From NCBI GenBank assembly GCA_964387685.1, contig CAYLXK010000006.1:62001-126000 (forward strand): a stretch of 64,000 nucleotides of DNA. The letters run 5' to 3'. Origin of the DNA: Bryobacter sp964387685. GTDB lineage: Bacteria > Acidobacteriota > Terriglobia > Bryobacterales > Bryobacteraceae. The stretch's first letter is position 1. Each line of letters opens with the position of its first letter. Below the pieces are notes generated by a model. That model ran no database searches. It was not told where the DNA came from and saw nothing but the letters and a program-made list of their open reading frames with translations. Of this stretch, positions 17,090-25,667 are shown one piece after another. The translations under genes and the position numbers were made by a program.

Positions 17090-18235
17090 GACGCCCATGA
17101 AGACGAAGATCCAGTTGTAGCCGAAGCCGCCGACGACCTGGCCGGTGAGCTCTGTGAAGAGCATGCCGCCGAGGCCATTGCCGAAAGCAAAGAGGCCGCT
17201 GACGCGGCCGACAACGGCGGTGGGGTAGAGGTCGTTGGTGACGGTGGCGAGGTTGGTTTTCCAGGCCATGTGGGCGAAGGTGACCAGGCAGATGAGGGCG
17301 ATGGACAGGGCGCTGGAGCTAGTGAAGCCGATGAACATGCTGACGGGCATGATGAGGGCGGCGGGGAGCATGACGGCACGGCGCGCATGGAGCACAGGCC
17401 AGCCGCGGCCGATCAAATGGCCGCTGAGCCAGCCGCCGAACATAGCGCCGAGGTCCGCGCTGAGGTAGGGCATCCAGGCGACGAGGGCCATTTCCTGAAG
17501 GGTGAAGCCGCGCTGGTCCACGAGGTATTTGGGCAGCCAGAAGAGGTAGAACCACCAGACGGGATCGCTTAAGAAGCGGGAAAGGAAGAGGCCCCAGCTC
17601 TGGGGCTCAGCCAGATAGCGTTTCCAATCGCCGTAGGTGGCCTGCGTTTGCGCCGCCGGCGGAAGCAGGGGCCGGTAGACCCAGAGCCAAGGCACAAGCC
17701 ATACGAGGCCCAAGGCGCCACAAACGACGAAGGCTCCGCGCCAGGAGAGCTGCGCGTAGAGCCAGGTGACGAGGAAGGGCGCGGCCATGGCGCCGACGCT
17801 GGAGCCGGCGTTCAGGAGGCCGTTGACGAGGGCGCGGTGTTGTTTTTCATAGCATTCGCTAATGGCGCGGAAGGCGGCCATGAAGTTGCCGGGTTCGCCG
17901 AGGCCGAGCAGAAAGCGGAAGGCGCCGAGGCTCCAGACGTTGCCCGCGAAGGCGTGGAGGGCATTGGCGGCGCTCCACCAGGCCATGAAGATGCCGAGGC
18001 TTTTGCGGGTACCCCAGCGGTCGACCAGGAAGCCGCTGCCGACGTACATGAGTGTGTAGGCGAGGAGAAAGGCATTTAAGACGCGCGAGTATTCGAGATT
18101 GGTGAGGTGGAGCTCTTTGGTGATGACCGGGGCGAGGATGCTGAGGCACTGGCGGTCGATGTAATTGATGACGACCGAGAGAAAGAGGAGCGAGGCGATC
18201 CACCAACGCGGCTCTCGGACCCAGGCCAGCGGCAT
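17012..18235 (-). CDS. MFS transporter, anion:cation symporter type (hexuronate-like)
   Basis: 407 residues with about 12 membrane segments. The N-terminal half has NYIDRQCLSILAPV, the loop VDRWGTRKS and FRFLLGLGEPGNFMAAFRAI, the hallmark of the anion:cation symporter family that includes ExuT (hexuronate) and galactonate carriers. Its start overlaps the stop of the aldolase gene by one base (TAATG), so the two are coupled. Uptake of a sugar acid fits the neighbouring aldolase, enolase-superfamily enzyme and FCD regulator; the exact substrate is inferred. Confidence 0.9.
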   Translation of the reverse strand: MPLAWVREPRWWIASLLFLSVVINYIDRQCLSILAPVITKELHLTNLEYSRVLNAFLLAYTLMYVGSGFLVDRWGTRKSLGIFMAWWSAANALHAFAGNVWSLGAFRFLLGLGEPGNFMAAFRAISECYEKQHRALVNGLLNAGSSVGAMAAPFLVTWLYAQLSWRGAFVVCGALGLVWLVPWLWVYRPLLPPAAQTQATYGDWKRYLAEPQSWGLFLSRFLSDPVWWFYLFWLPKYLVDQRGFTLQEMALVAWMPYLSADLGAMFGGWLSGHLIGRGWPVLHARRAVMLPAALIMPVSMFIGFTSSSALSIALICLVTFAHMAWKTNLATVTNDLYPTAVVGRVSGLFAFGNGLGGMLFTELTGQVVGGFGYNWIFVFMGVLHPLGFAVFRTLVRRPFPLAAQSPH

Positions 18236-19110
18236 TAGAGCCTTTCGCGCAAGACCCGGAGTTCGGCGAGGCTGAGGGGGTCGAGGTCCGCGGTGGGATG
18301 GCGGACGGCGGCGGAGGCGATGATGCCGCGGGCGACGAGGTTGTGCTTCATGGCGCTGACGCCCATGCCGGGCTGCAGCTCAAAGCGGAGCAGAGGCAGG
18401 ATGCGGGTGAAGAGCTGCCAGGCGTCCCAGGCGTCGCCTTTTTCAAGGGCGTTCCAGATGGAGACGAGGTCGGCGATGCAATCGCTGCCGGGCATGGTGC
18501 CGCGGGCGCCGCGCTGGTGTTCTTCGATGAAGAACTGCGCGTTGAGGCCGCCATAGACGGTGAGAGTGTCGCCGGCGGCCTTGATGGTTTGGGTGATTTT
18601 GGGGGCGGTGGGAGGCGCTTCGACTTTGGCGGCCTGGACGAATTCGATTTCTTTGGCCAGGCGGGCGAGCAGCGCGGGCGGCATGGCGACCTGGGTTAAG
18701 AGCGGCGCGTCCTGGACCATGATGGGCGTGCGGGCGCCCTGGCTGATTTGTTCAAAGTAGTGCAGGAGGCCGTCGCCGTCGGTCTTGAGAAAGAAAGGCG
18801 GCAGGACCATGAGCATGTCCGCGCCCAGGCCGGCAAGGTGTTTGGAGAGCTCGACGGCGCTGCGGGTGCCGGTGGAGCCGCTGGAGGCGATCAAGGGGAC
18901 GCGGCCGTTGACGTGCTTGGCGATAGCTTGCATGAGCTCGACGCGTTCGGCGGCCTCGAGGGCGTAGCCTTCGCTTGCGTTGCCGAAGAGGCCGAGGCCG
19001 TGGGCGCCTTGTTCGAGCAAGAAGTCGACGAGGCGAAGCTGGCTGGGGATGTCGAGAGAACCGTCCTCGTGAAAGGTGGTAACGAGAATGGGGAGGATGC
19101 CGGCCAGCAT
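18235..19110 (-). CDS. DapA-family aldolase/lyase
   Basis: About 291 residues of a (beta/alpha)8 class I aldolase related to dihydrodipicolinate synthase. The glycine-rich GLFGNASEGYAL matches the GTTGE-like phosphate/carboxylate site, and the Schiff-base lysine is in VQAAKVEAP. The catalytic tyrosine of the usual YNxP segment is replaced: here it reads MVQDAP, so true DapA activity is unlikely. The relatives acting on 2-keto-3-deoxy acids or similar are better candidates. I chose ATG 19110 (MLAGILPILVTTF); GTG at 19131 would add seven residues. Coupled to the MFS gene downstream. Confidence 0.85.
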   Translation of the reverse strand: MLAGILPILVTTFHEDGSLDIPSQLRLVDFLLEQGAHGLGLFGNASEGYALEAAERVELMQAIAKHVNGRVPLIASSGSTGTRSAVELSKHLAGLGADMLMVLPPFFLKTDGDGLLHYFEQISQGARTPIMVQDAPLLTQVAMPPALLARLAKEIEFVQAAKVEAPPTAPKITQTIKAAGDTLTVYGGLNAQFFIEEHQRGARGTMPGSDCIADLVSIWNALEKGDAWDAWQLFTRILPLLRFELQPGMGVSAMKHNLVARGIIASAAVRHPTADLDPLSLAELRVLRERL

Positions 19111-19187
19111 AGAAGTTTCCGATGGTATCACGTGTACCGCCGCCCGGGGCTACGCGCATCTTATGCTGTAAGAAGGAAGCCGCCCGT

Positions 19188-20267
19188 TTGCATCGCCGTA
19201 CCTTTGCGTTGAGTTCGCTAGCCGCCGCCACGCCCGTGAGCTGGGGCCAAGCGTCGCTGATACGCCGCTATACGGATCCGTCGACGGAAATAGAGGTGTT
19301 GTGCCTGAGTGATCCGGGGCAACCAAGCTTTCTGCCCTTTCACTACAACCGCTGCGCGTCCTCGCGGCAAGGATTCCTGGTGCACAGCGTAGAGGGGCCG
19401 CAGGGCGTACAGGCCTACCGGCTGGATTTGAAGGGTGGTGTACAAAAGGTGTTGACGAGCGCAAGCGCGATGCACCCGCGGGCGCTGGCGCTTTCGCCCG
19501 ACGATAGGACCGTGTATAGCACCGACGGAGACCGCCTGATTGCGACGCCCGCAGGCGGGGGCAGAGGACGCGATGTCTATAAGGCGGAATCCCCGGCGGC
19601 CTGGGCGCGCGGGTTTTCGCTAAGCGAGGAGGGCGGATCTCTGGTGCTGCTGGACGGGGCGAAGCTGGTGAGTGTGAGTTTGGCGGCGACGGGGAAATAT
19701 GCGGCGCGGACGCTGGCCGAAGTGGAGCCGGGGGTCGCCGAACCGGTAACGGCGCGCAGCGGCGTGGTGCTCTACCGGGATGCGGCGAAGGGAATCTACC
19801 TGGCCGGCGGCGGGGCCAAGCCGAAGCGGCTGGGGCTGGAGGGAAGCCTGGGACCGCTGGTGTGGAACCCAGGCGGGCAATCGTTTTTGTTTCTACGCAC
19901 CAACCAGGGGCCGGGGAAGGCGAACTCGCTGCACGAGTATTCGCTCGAGACCCAGAAAGAAAGCTTGATTGGGAAGACGAGCCAGTTTGTGCACTTCAAC
20001 CGGAATGCGGACTCGAGCGTGTTTGTGGGGGCCTCGGGGTCCAAGGCTCAGCCGTTTGTATTGATCATGCTGCGCGTGACCCGGCGGGAACTGGCGCTGT
20101 GCGAGCACAAGGCGAGCGATGCGGCGATGGTGAGCCCGGTGTTTGCGCCTTCGTCGAAGCGGCTGTATTTTCAGAGCGACCGGCTGGGGAAGCCGGCGAT
20201 TTTTAGTGTGGCGGTGGAGCGGATTGTGGAGCCGACGGAGGAGGAGGAGCCGGCGAAGAAGACGTGA
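19188..20267 (+). CDS. Secreted beta-propeller protein, oligogalacturonate-lyase-like
   Basis: About 360 residues. The first repeat (RYTDPSTEIEVLCLSD, then FLPFHYNR, then YRLDLKGGVQK) resembles the opening blade of oligogalacturonate lyase-type propellers, and later repeats (RALALSPDDRTVYS, SPVFAPSSKRLYFQSD) are propeller-like. The catalytic residues of true lyases were not identified, so this may be a relative without that activity. The start is probably TTG 19188, with AAGGA at 19173-19177, giving MHRRTFALSSLAAATP, a Tat-like signal peptide. A longer reading from ATG 19122 would run into the divergent aldolase start and lose the signal peptide position. The low-complexity acidic/lysine end is EEEEPAKKT. 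Confidence 0.6.
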   Translation: MHRRTFALSSLAAATPVSWGQASLIRRYTDPSTEIEVLCLSDPGQPSFLPFHYNRCASSRQGFLVHSVEGPQGVQAYRLDLKGGVQKVLTSASAMHPRALALSPDDRTVYSTDGDRLIATPAGGGRGRDVYKAESPAAWARGFSLSEEGGSLVLLDGAKLVSVSLAATGKYAARTLAEVEPGVAEPVTARSGVVLYRDAAKGIYLAGGGAKPKRLGLEGSLGPLVWNPGGQSFLFLRTNQGPGKANSLHEYSLETQKESLIGKTSQFVHFNRNADSSVFVGASGSKAQPFVLIMLRVTRRELALCEHKASDAAMVSPVFAPSSKRLYFQSDRLGKPAIFSVAVERIVEPTEEEEPAKKT

Positions 20268-20278
20268 GGGGGCTAGCG

Positions 20279-20869
20279 CTACGCGTCTTGCTGGCGGAGG
20301 CGGCGCTCGAGTAGGTCGAGGGCGGAAGCGTTTTTGCTAACGACTGTCGAGGTGTTGCGGCAGTCGGCAAAGTAGGATTCCGGCTGCAGCGTTTCCAACT
20401 GTGGCCAGAAAAAATCTCTAGAGATAGGATCGTCTTCGTGGTGAATTGCGAAGGAGGTCCAATTGACGAAGACAATCGTGCCGGGCGAGTCCAAGGCGCC
20501 GGAGTAGGTCTGGCCACTCTTAAAGATGTTTCCCTAAAAGCGGGGCGATAGCTCGCGGGGCTCGCTAAATACGTACCATTCTTCGTAGCCGGAACAGCCT
20601 CCGCAGTGGCGGTCGTTGTCCAATGTCTCGACGGAGGAGACGCGAGGGCTGTAGGCGATGTCGCCGACGATACGCCAGCCTTCGGCCAGTTCGTGGGGAG
20701 TGAGGTGCTTGATTCCGCTGTCGACGGAAGTGACGGCGAGGTAGCGTCCGATCAGCAACGCAGGACAAAAGTAGGCGATGGCGTGTAAACCGTAATCGTT
20801 GGGGGCACAGAGCCAGTGCCAGCGGCCATGGCGACCGCGCCGAATGGAGAGTGCATCGCTTGGAGGCAT
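20279..20869 (-). pseudogene. Hypothetical gene interrupted by an in-frame TAG
   Basis: Two open segments lie in the same frame: 20869-20537 (about 111 codons, with RHGRWHWLCAPNDYG and CGGCSGYEEWYVF) and 20533-20279 (starting GNIFKSGQTYSG, then SPGTIVFVNWTSFAIHHEDD). They are separated only by TAG at 20536-20534, and the protein-like composition continues without a break through it. The intact form would be about 196 residues. I do not recognise the family. A nonsense mutation is the simplest reading; two separate genes, readthrough or a sequencing error are alternatives. Confidence 0.5.
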
Positions 20870-20912
20870 AGCGGGAGATTAGCAATGCGGGGGAAGGCGG
20901 AGGTTCTTCATG

Positions 20913-21302
20913 CTATTCCTGCCGCACTCCGCTTCCGGGTGCCGCCAGGGCGGCGAAAATGGCACGGCGAAGGACGGGAAGGTCCTCTTCCACCACCTTC
21001 CAGACAATGTCTAGATCAATACCCAAATAGTCATGGACGAGCCGATTGCGAAAATCTGACACAAGGCGCCAGTCGACCTCGGGGCGGGCTTGTTTCCAGC
21101 TGGCGGGAAGCTTTTGTGTGGATTCGCACATCACTTGCAGATTCCGAATGACGGCGTCTTGAATCGTCTCCGAGCTCCAAAAGGCATCCCGGCCCCCTTG
21201 GGTGTCGCGCTCGATTTTTCGGAGGCAATCGGCGATATGGAGAAGGTAAACACGAGAATCCTTAGACTCCTTCAAGGCTGCCTCCGCAGGACGCCAACTC
21301 AA
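20913..21302 (-). CDS. HepT-like ribonuclease toxin (DUF86)
   Basis: 129-residue helical protein with the HepT signature FRNRLVHDYLGID (RxxxxH followed by Tyr), the catalytic centre of HEPN-type ribonucleases. DUF86 length and helices (IADCLRKIERDTQ, AVIRNLQVMCESTQ) fit. It overlaps the stop of the upstream nucleotidyltransferase gene by 4 bases. In characterised pairs the partner adds AMP to the Tyr of this motif, neutralising the toxin; that Tyr is present. Confidence 0.9.
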   Translation of the reverse strand: MSWRPAEAALKESKDSRVYLLHIADCLRKIERDTQGGRDAFWSSETIQDAVIRNLQVMCESTQKLPASWKQARPEVDWRLVSDFRNRLVHDYLGIDLDIVWKVVEEDLPVLRRAIFAALAAPGSGVRQE

Positions 21303-21589
21303 AGTGGGCGGGCTTGCGCCTTAACTCGTTCGCGCATGGCCCAATGGAGCGACTTTTCCGTAATCACGTCCACGCGACGGCCTAGAAGCGCTTCCAGGTC
21401 GAGCGCCAAACCCGAGGGAAACCAGGCGCTCGTCTTACCCACAATGTCGATGAGGAAATCGATGTCGCTGTGCGGATGCTCTTCTCCCTGGAGAGCGCTG
21501 CCGAATATCCGCACGTGGCCCGCCCCATGATGAGCGGCCAGACGAACAATTTCTTCGCGTTTTGCCTGCACTTCTTCGAGCAGAGTCAT
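21299..21589 (-). CDS. MntA-like minimal nucleotidyltransferase antitoxin
   Basis: 96 residues with the GSx10DxD nucleotidyltransferase motif: RIFGSALQGE, then HSDIDFLID. This is the short MNT fold that AMPylates HepT in known HepT/MntA pairs. ATG 21589, stop overlapping the HepT start by 4 bases, so the antitoxin is made first. Upstream is the 3' end side of the HD-GYP/GGDEF gene, on the same strand, with 33 bases between. Confidence 0.9.
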   Translation of the reverse strand: MTLLEEVQAKREEIVRLAAHHGAGHVRIFGSALQGEEHPHSDIDFLIDIVGKTSAWFPSGLALDLEALLGRRVDVITEKSLHWAMRERVKAQARPL

Positions 21590-21622
21590 GGCTGATTCCA
21601 GATTCTCACAAGCGCGGCAAGT

Positions 21623-24124
21623 TTAGCGCTCCGAATAGAGCGAGGCCGGTTCGATGTGGCCGGCGGTGCGCCAGTTGAAGTCCTTGCGTCCCAAGTTTTG
21701 AATTTGCGCGGCGCGGGCGGCTTCTTTGCGCTGCTCTTTCATGCGGTACATGCGGCGGTCGGCCTCGGCGAGCAGGGCTTCGGCGTCGCGGCCGTCCTCG
21801 GGGGCGTGGACGGCGCCGATGGAAATGCCGATGATGTCTTCGCCAATGACCTGGCGCGAGACCTCGACAATCATGTTCGAGATACGGTCGGTGCGCTGGA
21901 TGAGGTCTTCTTTCTTGAGGCCAGGCAGGACCATGACGAACTCGTCGCCACCCATACGGGCGACGTAGTCGTACTCGCGGCAGTTGAGCTTCAGGCAATG
22001 CGCGACGGCCTTAAGCAGCTTGTTGCCTTCGAGATGGCCAAAGCGGTCGTTGACGGCTTTGAAGCCATCGAGATCGGTGACGAGCACGGTGACGGACTCG
22101 CGGTTGCGGCTGCGGCGGGCGAGTTCCGCGTCGAGATGCACGAAGAGGCTGCGGGCGTTGGGCAGTTCGGTCAAATAGTCGGTCGTGGCGGAGTTCTCCG
22201 CTTCGGTGAGCCGGATGAGGTGGTCGATGGTCATACCGACTTTACTGGCGATGGCGAGCATGACGCGGAGGTTGTCGCGCGAATAAGCGTCCTTTTCGGC
22301 GTGGTAGAGGGCGAGCACGCCCACGACGCCTTCTTTTCCTTCCAGCGGGACGGCGAGGGCGCTGCGCAGGGTGCTGAACATGGTGGGGTCGTTCAAGTAG
22401 CCGGGCTCAACGCTGGGATTGCCGTTGACGATGGGCTTCAGATTCTCGGCCACCCACCCGCTGAGGCCTTGGCCCATGGGAATTTCCAGGGCCGAGAAGA
22501 GACGGTAGTTTTCGCCGGAGACAAAGGCGGCGCGCAGGGTGTCGCCGTTCCTGATATAGACGGCGAGCGAATCGTAGGCCACCATCTTTTTGACGCGGAT
22601 GCTCAAGACGCTCAGCATTTCGTCCAGGCTCAAGGTACGGCCGACGTCCTGGGAGATCTCAAAGAGCTGCTGCACTTCTTCGCGGGCCGAGGCGATGGAA
22701 TTGATGAAGTCGCCCGGATTGCCAGCGACGATGGGCTGGATGGACTTTTTGGTTTGCTCAAAGCCGGCGGCTGGGGCAAAACCGGCTTCGATTTTGATGT
22801 CCTTGGACAGCTTCTTGGGCGGGTTGGACATGCGGATGGCGGCGCGGGCCATCACTTCGAGTTCCTGGTAGCGCTTCTTAAGGGTGTCGACCACGCGGGG
22901 GTCGAAACTCTTGCCGCTTTCCCGCTCAACGACGGCCATGGCTTCGTTTAGCGGCAGGGCGCGGCGGTACTGCCGGTCGCTGGCGAGCGCGTCCAGGCAA
23001 TCGACGGCGCTGAGGATGCGCGCGCCCAAGGGGATCTGCTCGCCGCGCTTGGAGTAGGGATAGCCGCTGCCGTCCCACTTTTCATGGTGCGCGATGACGA
23101 TGGGGGCGACGTCGTAGGGAAACTGGACGCGCTCCAGGATCTCGGCGCCGACGACGGGGTGAATCTTCATCTTCTCGAATTCTTCCGGCGTGAGCTTACC
23201 GGGCTTGGAGATGATGTGCTCGGGCACGGCCAACTTGCCGATGTCGTGCAGGATCGCCGCCGCGCGTAGGGCTTCGAGTTCCTCGTCGCTCATGCCAAGG
23301 TCGCGGCCAATTTCGAGGGCGTAAACCTGCACGCGCTGCAGATGTTCGTGCGTGGTTTCGTCTTTGGATTCGATGGCTAGCGCGAGCGCCTCAATGGTGC
23401 GCAAGTGCAGCGCGGCCATTTGCTCGGAGTGGTGCATTTCTTTGTCGATGCGGGCCAAATGCATCGAATAGACCTTATAAACCAGGTAGAAGAAAAAGAG
23501 CGCCAGCATCGAGTAGCCCCACTCGAGATAGCGGTTGACAAAGGTGAAGAGGCCGGCCGCAGCCGTGCCGACGACGTAAAAATTGAGGCTCCAGATGTAG
23601 CGTTCTTTCCAGATGCGGCGCAGGCTCTTGTGCTCCGTGAGGCTCATGACGGCGGCGACGGGAAAGGTATTGAAGAGATAAAACGTGGCGGCGGCGACGC
23701 CCAGGCGCACGGGCATTTCGGCGATGTCGTTGGCGAGCGCGGGATGCGAGTAGACGAAGTAGGCGATCCAGGTGGCGGTGGCGATATTGGCGACGTTGAA
23801 GCTGGTGAGGAAGATGCGGCTGGGGCCGTTCAGCACCTGCAAGCACTGGAGCGCGGTAGTGACGCAGCCGATGGCCAAAGTTTCCGGGAGCGTGAGCTCC
23901 AAGATGCCGATGAGCACGAAAAGAATATTGACCGGCATGGCGCCGCCCGACCCACTACCGGTGCCGACACGCATGCTGGCGGCGATGGAGGCGACAAGGA
24001 AGAAGCATACAAACCGGAGCAGGTTCGTCGATTCCCACGACACCAGACTGGTGGCGAGAACCACCGTCCCGATCACGCTGATCAACATGACATAGAGACG
24101 GGCGGGCAAACTCAAGACATTCAT
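21623..24124 (-). CDS. Membrane HD-GYP/GAF/GGDEF cyclic-di-GMP protein
   Basis: 833 residues. Residues about 10-235 form a multi-helix membrane domain. An HD-GYP domain follows (about 240-440) with ILHDIGKLAVPEH and HHEKWDGSGYP intact, so c-di-GMP hydrolysis is plausible. A GAF domain spans about 480-640. A GGDEF domain spans about 655-815 with an intact MGGDEF motif and LVTDLDGFKAVND upstream, so synthesis is plausible too. An HD-GYP domain N-terminal to GGDEF on one chain means net activity cannot be predicted. It faces the divergent sigma-54 activator and PilZ genes, which suggests a local signalling unit. Confidence 0.93.
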   Translation of the reverse strand: MNVLSLPARLYVMLISVIGTVVLATSLVSWESTNLLRFVCFFLVASIAASMRVGTGSGSGGAMPVNILFVLIGILELTLPETLAIGCVTTALQCLQVLNGPSRIFLTSFNVANIATATWIAYFVYSHPALANDIAEMPVRLGVAAATFYLFNTFPVAAVMSLTEHKSLRRIWKERYIWSLNFYVVGTAAAGLFTFVNRYLEWGYSMLALFFFYLVYKVYSMHLARIDKEMHHSEQMAALHLRTIEALALAIESKDETTHEHLQRVQVYALEIGRDLGMSDEELEALRAAAILHDIGKLAVPEHIISKPGKLTPEEFEKMKIHPVVGAEILERVQFPYDVAPIVIAHHEKWDGSGYPYSKRGEQIPLGARILSAVDCLDALASDRQYRRALPLNEAMAVVERESGKSFDPRVVDTLKKRYQELEVMARAAIRMSNPPKKLSKDIKIEAGFAPAAGFEQTKKSIQPIVAGNPGDFINSIASAREEVQQLFEISQDVGRTLSLDEMLSVLSIRVKKMVAYDSLAVYIRNGDTLRAAFVSGENYRLFSALEIPMGQGLSGWVAENLKPIVNGNPSVEPGYLNDPTMFSTLRSALAVPLEGKEGVVGVLALYHAEKDAYSRDNLRVMLAIASKVGMTIDHLIRLTEAENSATTDYLTELPNARSLFVHLDAELARRSRNRESVTVLVTDLDGFKAVNDRFGHLEGNKLLKAVAHCLKLNCREYDYVARMGGDEFVMVLPGLKKEDLIQRTDRISNMIVEVSRQVIGEDIIGISIGAVHAPEDGRDAEALLAEADRRMYRMKEQRKEAARAAQIQNLGRKDFNWRTAGHIEPASLYSER

Positions 24125-24377
24125 TCTGATTGGACCTGGGACAAAGGTCTGTATTACGGGGAATCGGCAAGTGGCTTTAGAACCTTTAGTGGATTCCGGG
24201 ATTCTAAAAATCTTTCAAATTCCGGGGCTTAGCGGGCCTGATGGCCAGCGGAAAGGGCGGGATGGCCGGAATGCCCGAGCCTAGTTCTAAGTGGTTTCGC
24301 ATTAGGCACTAAGGTCTTCGCTTCATGCGAGTTTTTCGAGAAAGTCCGTAACATCAGATAGCGGTTCCATAGCGCCT

Positions 24378-25343
24378 ATGACGGTCGAGAAATATCAATT
24401 TTTAGGGGTGGAAGCCATCATCGCCTCGCCGTGCATGCGCGAGCTGTTTGTGCAGGTGCGCAAGGCGGCCCAGAGCGCGGCGACGGTGCTGTTGCTCGGG
24501 GAATCCGGGAGCGGCAAGGAAATCGTAGCGCGGGCCTTGCACCATTATTCGCCGCGGAAGCAAAACGCGTTTGTCGATTTGTCGTGCGCGGCGTTGCCGG
24601 ACGATTTGGTGGAATCGGAACTCTTCGGGCATGAGCGCGGCGCGTTTTCAGGCGCCTATCAAGCCAAGCCCGGATTGCTGGAATCGGCCAACCGGGGCAG
24701 TCTCTTTTTGGACGAGGTGGGGGAGTTGGACTCGCGGCTGCAGGCCAAGTTGCTGCGGGTGCTGGATACCGGCAGCTTCTACCGCCTGGGCGCGGTAAAG
24801 CAGACCAAGGCGGATGTGCGGATTGTGGCGGCGACGAATCACACTTTGATTGAGGCAGTGGCGCGGCGGGAGTTTCGCGAGGACTTGTATCATCGCCTGG
24901 CGCAGGTGACCTTGACGGTGCCACCGTTGCGGGAACGGCCCGAAGAAATTGAGGCATTGGCCTGTCATTTTCTGGCGCAGCAGAATCCGGAACTGCTCTT
25001 TGCGTCGGACGCCATGATGGCGCTGTACGCCTACCAGTGGCCGGGGAATGTTAGAGAGCTACGCAACACCGTGTTGCGCTCGGCGCTCCTGGCTAAGGGA
25101 CCGCTGCTGCACGCCGACGACATACTTTTTACGCCGCGGCCGCTGGGGCAACGGCAAAACCCGGAGCCGCAGCGGGGCGTGGCGGGCTTGGAACCGGCGC
25201 TAATCCGGCGGGCATTGGCCGAGGCGGGCGGCGTGCGCCAACGGGCCGCGGCGGCCTTGGGAATGTCTCCGGCGACGCTGGCTCGCAAGATACGGGGATA
25301 CGGACTGGTGGCGGAAACGCCGAAGCTACGGAGGTCGGCATGA
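24378..25343 (+). CDS. Sigma-54-dependent activator (AAA+ plus Fis-type HTH), no receiver domain
   Basis: 321 residues. AAA+ domain from about 10-240 with Walker A GESGSGKE, Walker B LFLDEVGEL, arginine-finger region FREDLYHRL and C-terminal WPGNVRELRN. The sigma-54-contacting loop reads GAFSGA, with Ser in place of the usual Thr. A Fis-like helix-turn-helix (RQRAAAALGMSPATLARKI) ends the protein. There is no N-terminal receiver or PAS domain, so control must come from a partner or from expression. The stop overlaps the PilZ start by 4 bases. The start codon lies within the small palindrome CATAGCGCCTATG (24368-24380). Confidence 0.93.
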   Translation: MTVEKYQFLGVEAIIASPCMRELFVQVRKAAQSAATVLLLGESGSGKEIVARALHHYSPRKQNAFVDLSCAALPDDLVESELFGHERGAFSGAYQAKPGLLESANRGSLFLDEVGELDSRLQAKLLRVLDTGSFYRLGAVKQTKADVRIVAATNHTLIEAVARREFREDLYHRLAQVTLTVPPLRERPEEIEALACHFLAQQNPELLFASDAMMALYAYQWPGNVRELRNTVLRSALLAKGPLLHADDILFTPRPLGQRQNPEPQRGVAGLEPALIRRALAEAGGVRQRAAAALGMSPATLARKIRGYGLVAETPKLRRSA

Positions 25344-25663
25344 ACCCGCAAGGCGGAGTAAGGCCTATGGTGGCGGTGGACGACAGGAGGCGGGGCGAAG
25401 AGCGCCGGGTGGCTCCCCGGCATAAGGCGGCGGGGCAGGTTTCGTTCCGTCTAGCGGAGTTGCAACTGGCCTTTGAGGGGCGGCTGCTGGATATTTCCTC
25501 GTCGGGCTTCCGGGTGCGGCATGGCAACTCGCAACTGCGCTCTGGGCAAGAGTGCGAATTCGTTCTGCCCGGCAGCAAAGGCCTTGCGCGCGTGGTCTGG
25601 AACCGGATAACGCCCGAGCACATTGAGACGGGTTTTCTGATTTTGAACTGCGATACGGCTTAG
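25340..25663 (+). CDS. PilZ-domain protein
   Basis: 107 residues with the two PilZ c-di-GMP contacts: an arginine cluster RRGEERRVAPRH at residues 16-27 and LDISSSGFRVRH near residue 50 (D/NxSxxG). Both motifs look complete, so ligand binding is plausible. ATGA overlap with the activator gene argues for joint expression. It could act as the c-di-GMP-responsive partner of the receiver-less activator; this is inference from context. Confidence 0.87.
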   Translation: MNPQGGVRPMVAVDDRRRGEERRVAPRHKAAGQVSFRLAELQLAFEGRLLDISSSGFRVRHGNSQLRSGQECEFVLPGSKGLARVVWNRITPEHIETGFLILNCDTA

Positions 25664-25667
25664 CGGC

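Noticed and set aside
21656..22951. 431-codon open frame on the plus strand opposite the HD-GYP/GGDEF gene
   Set aside because: High-GC antisense shadow; no domain, and the minus-strand protein has complete catalytic motifs.
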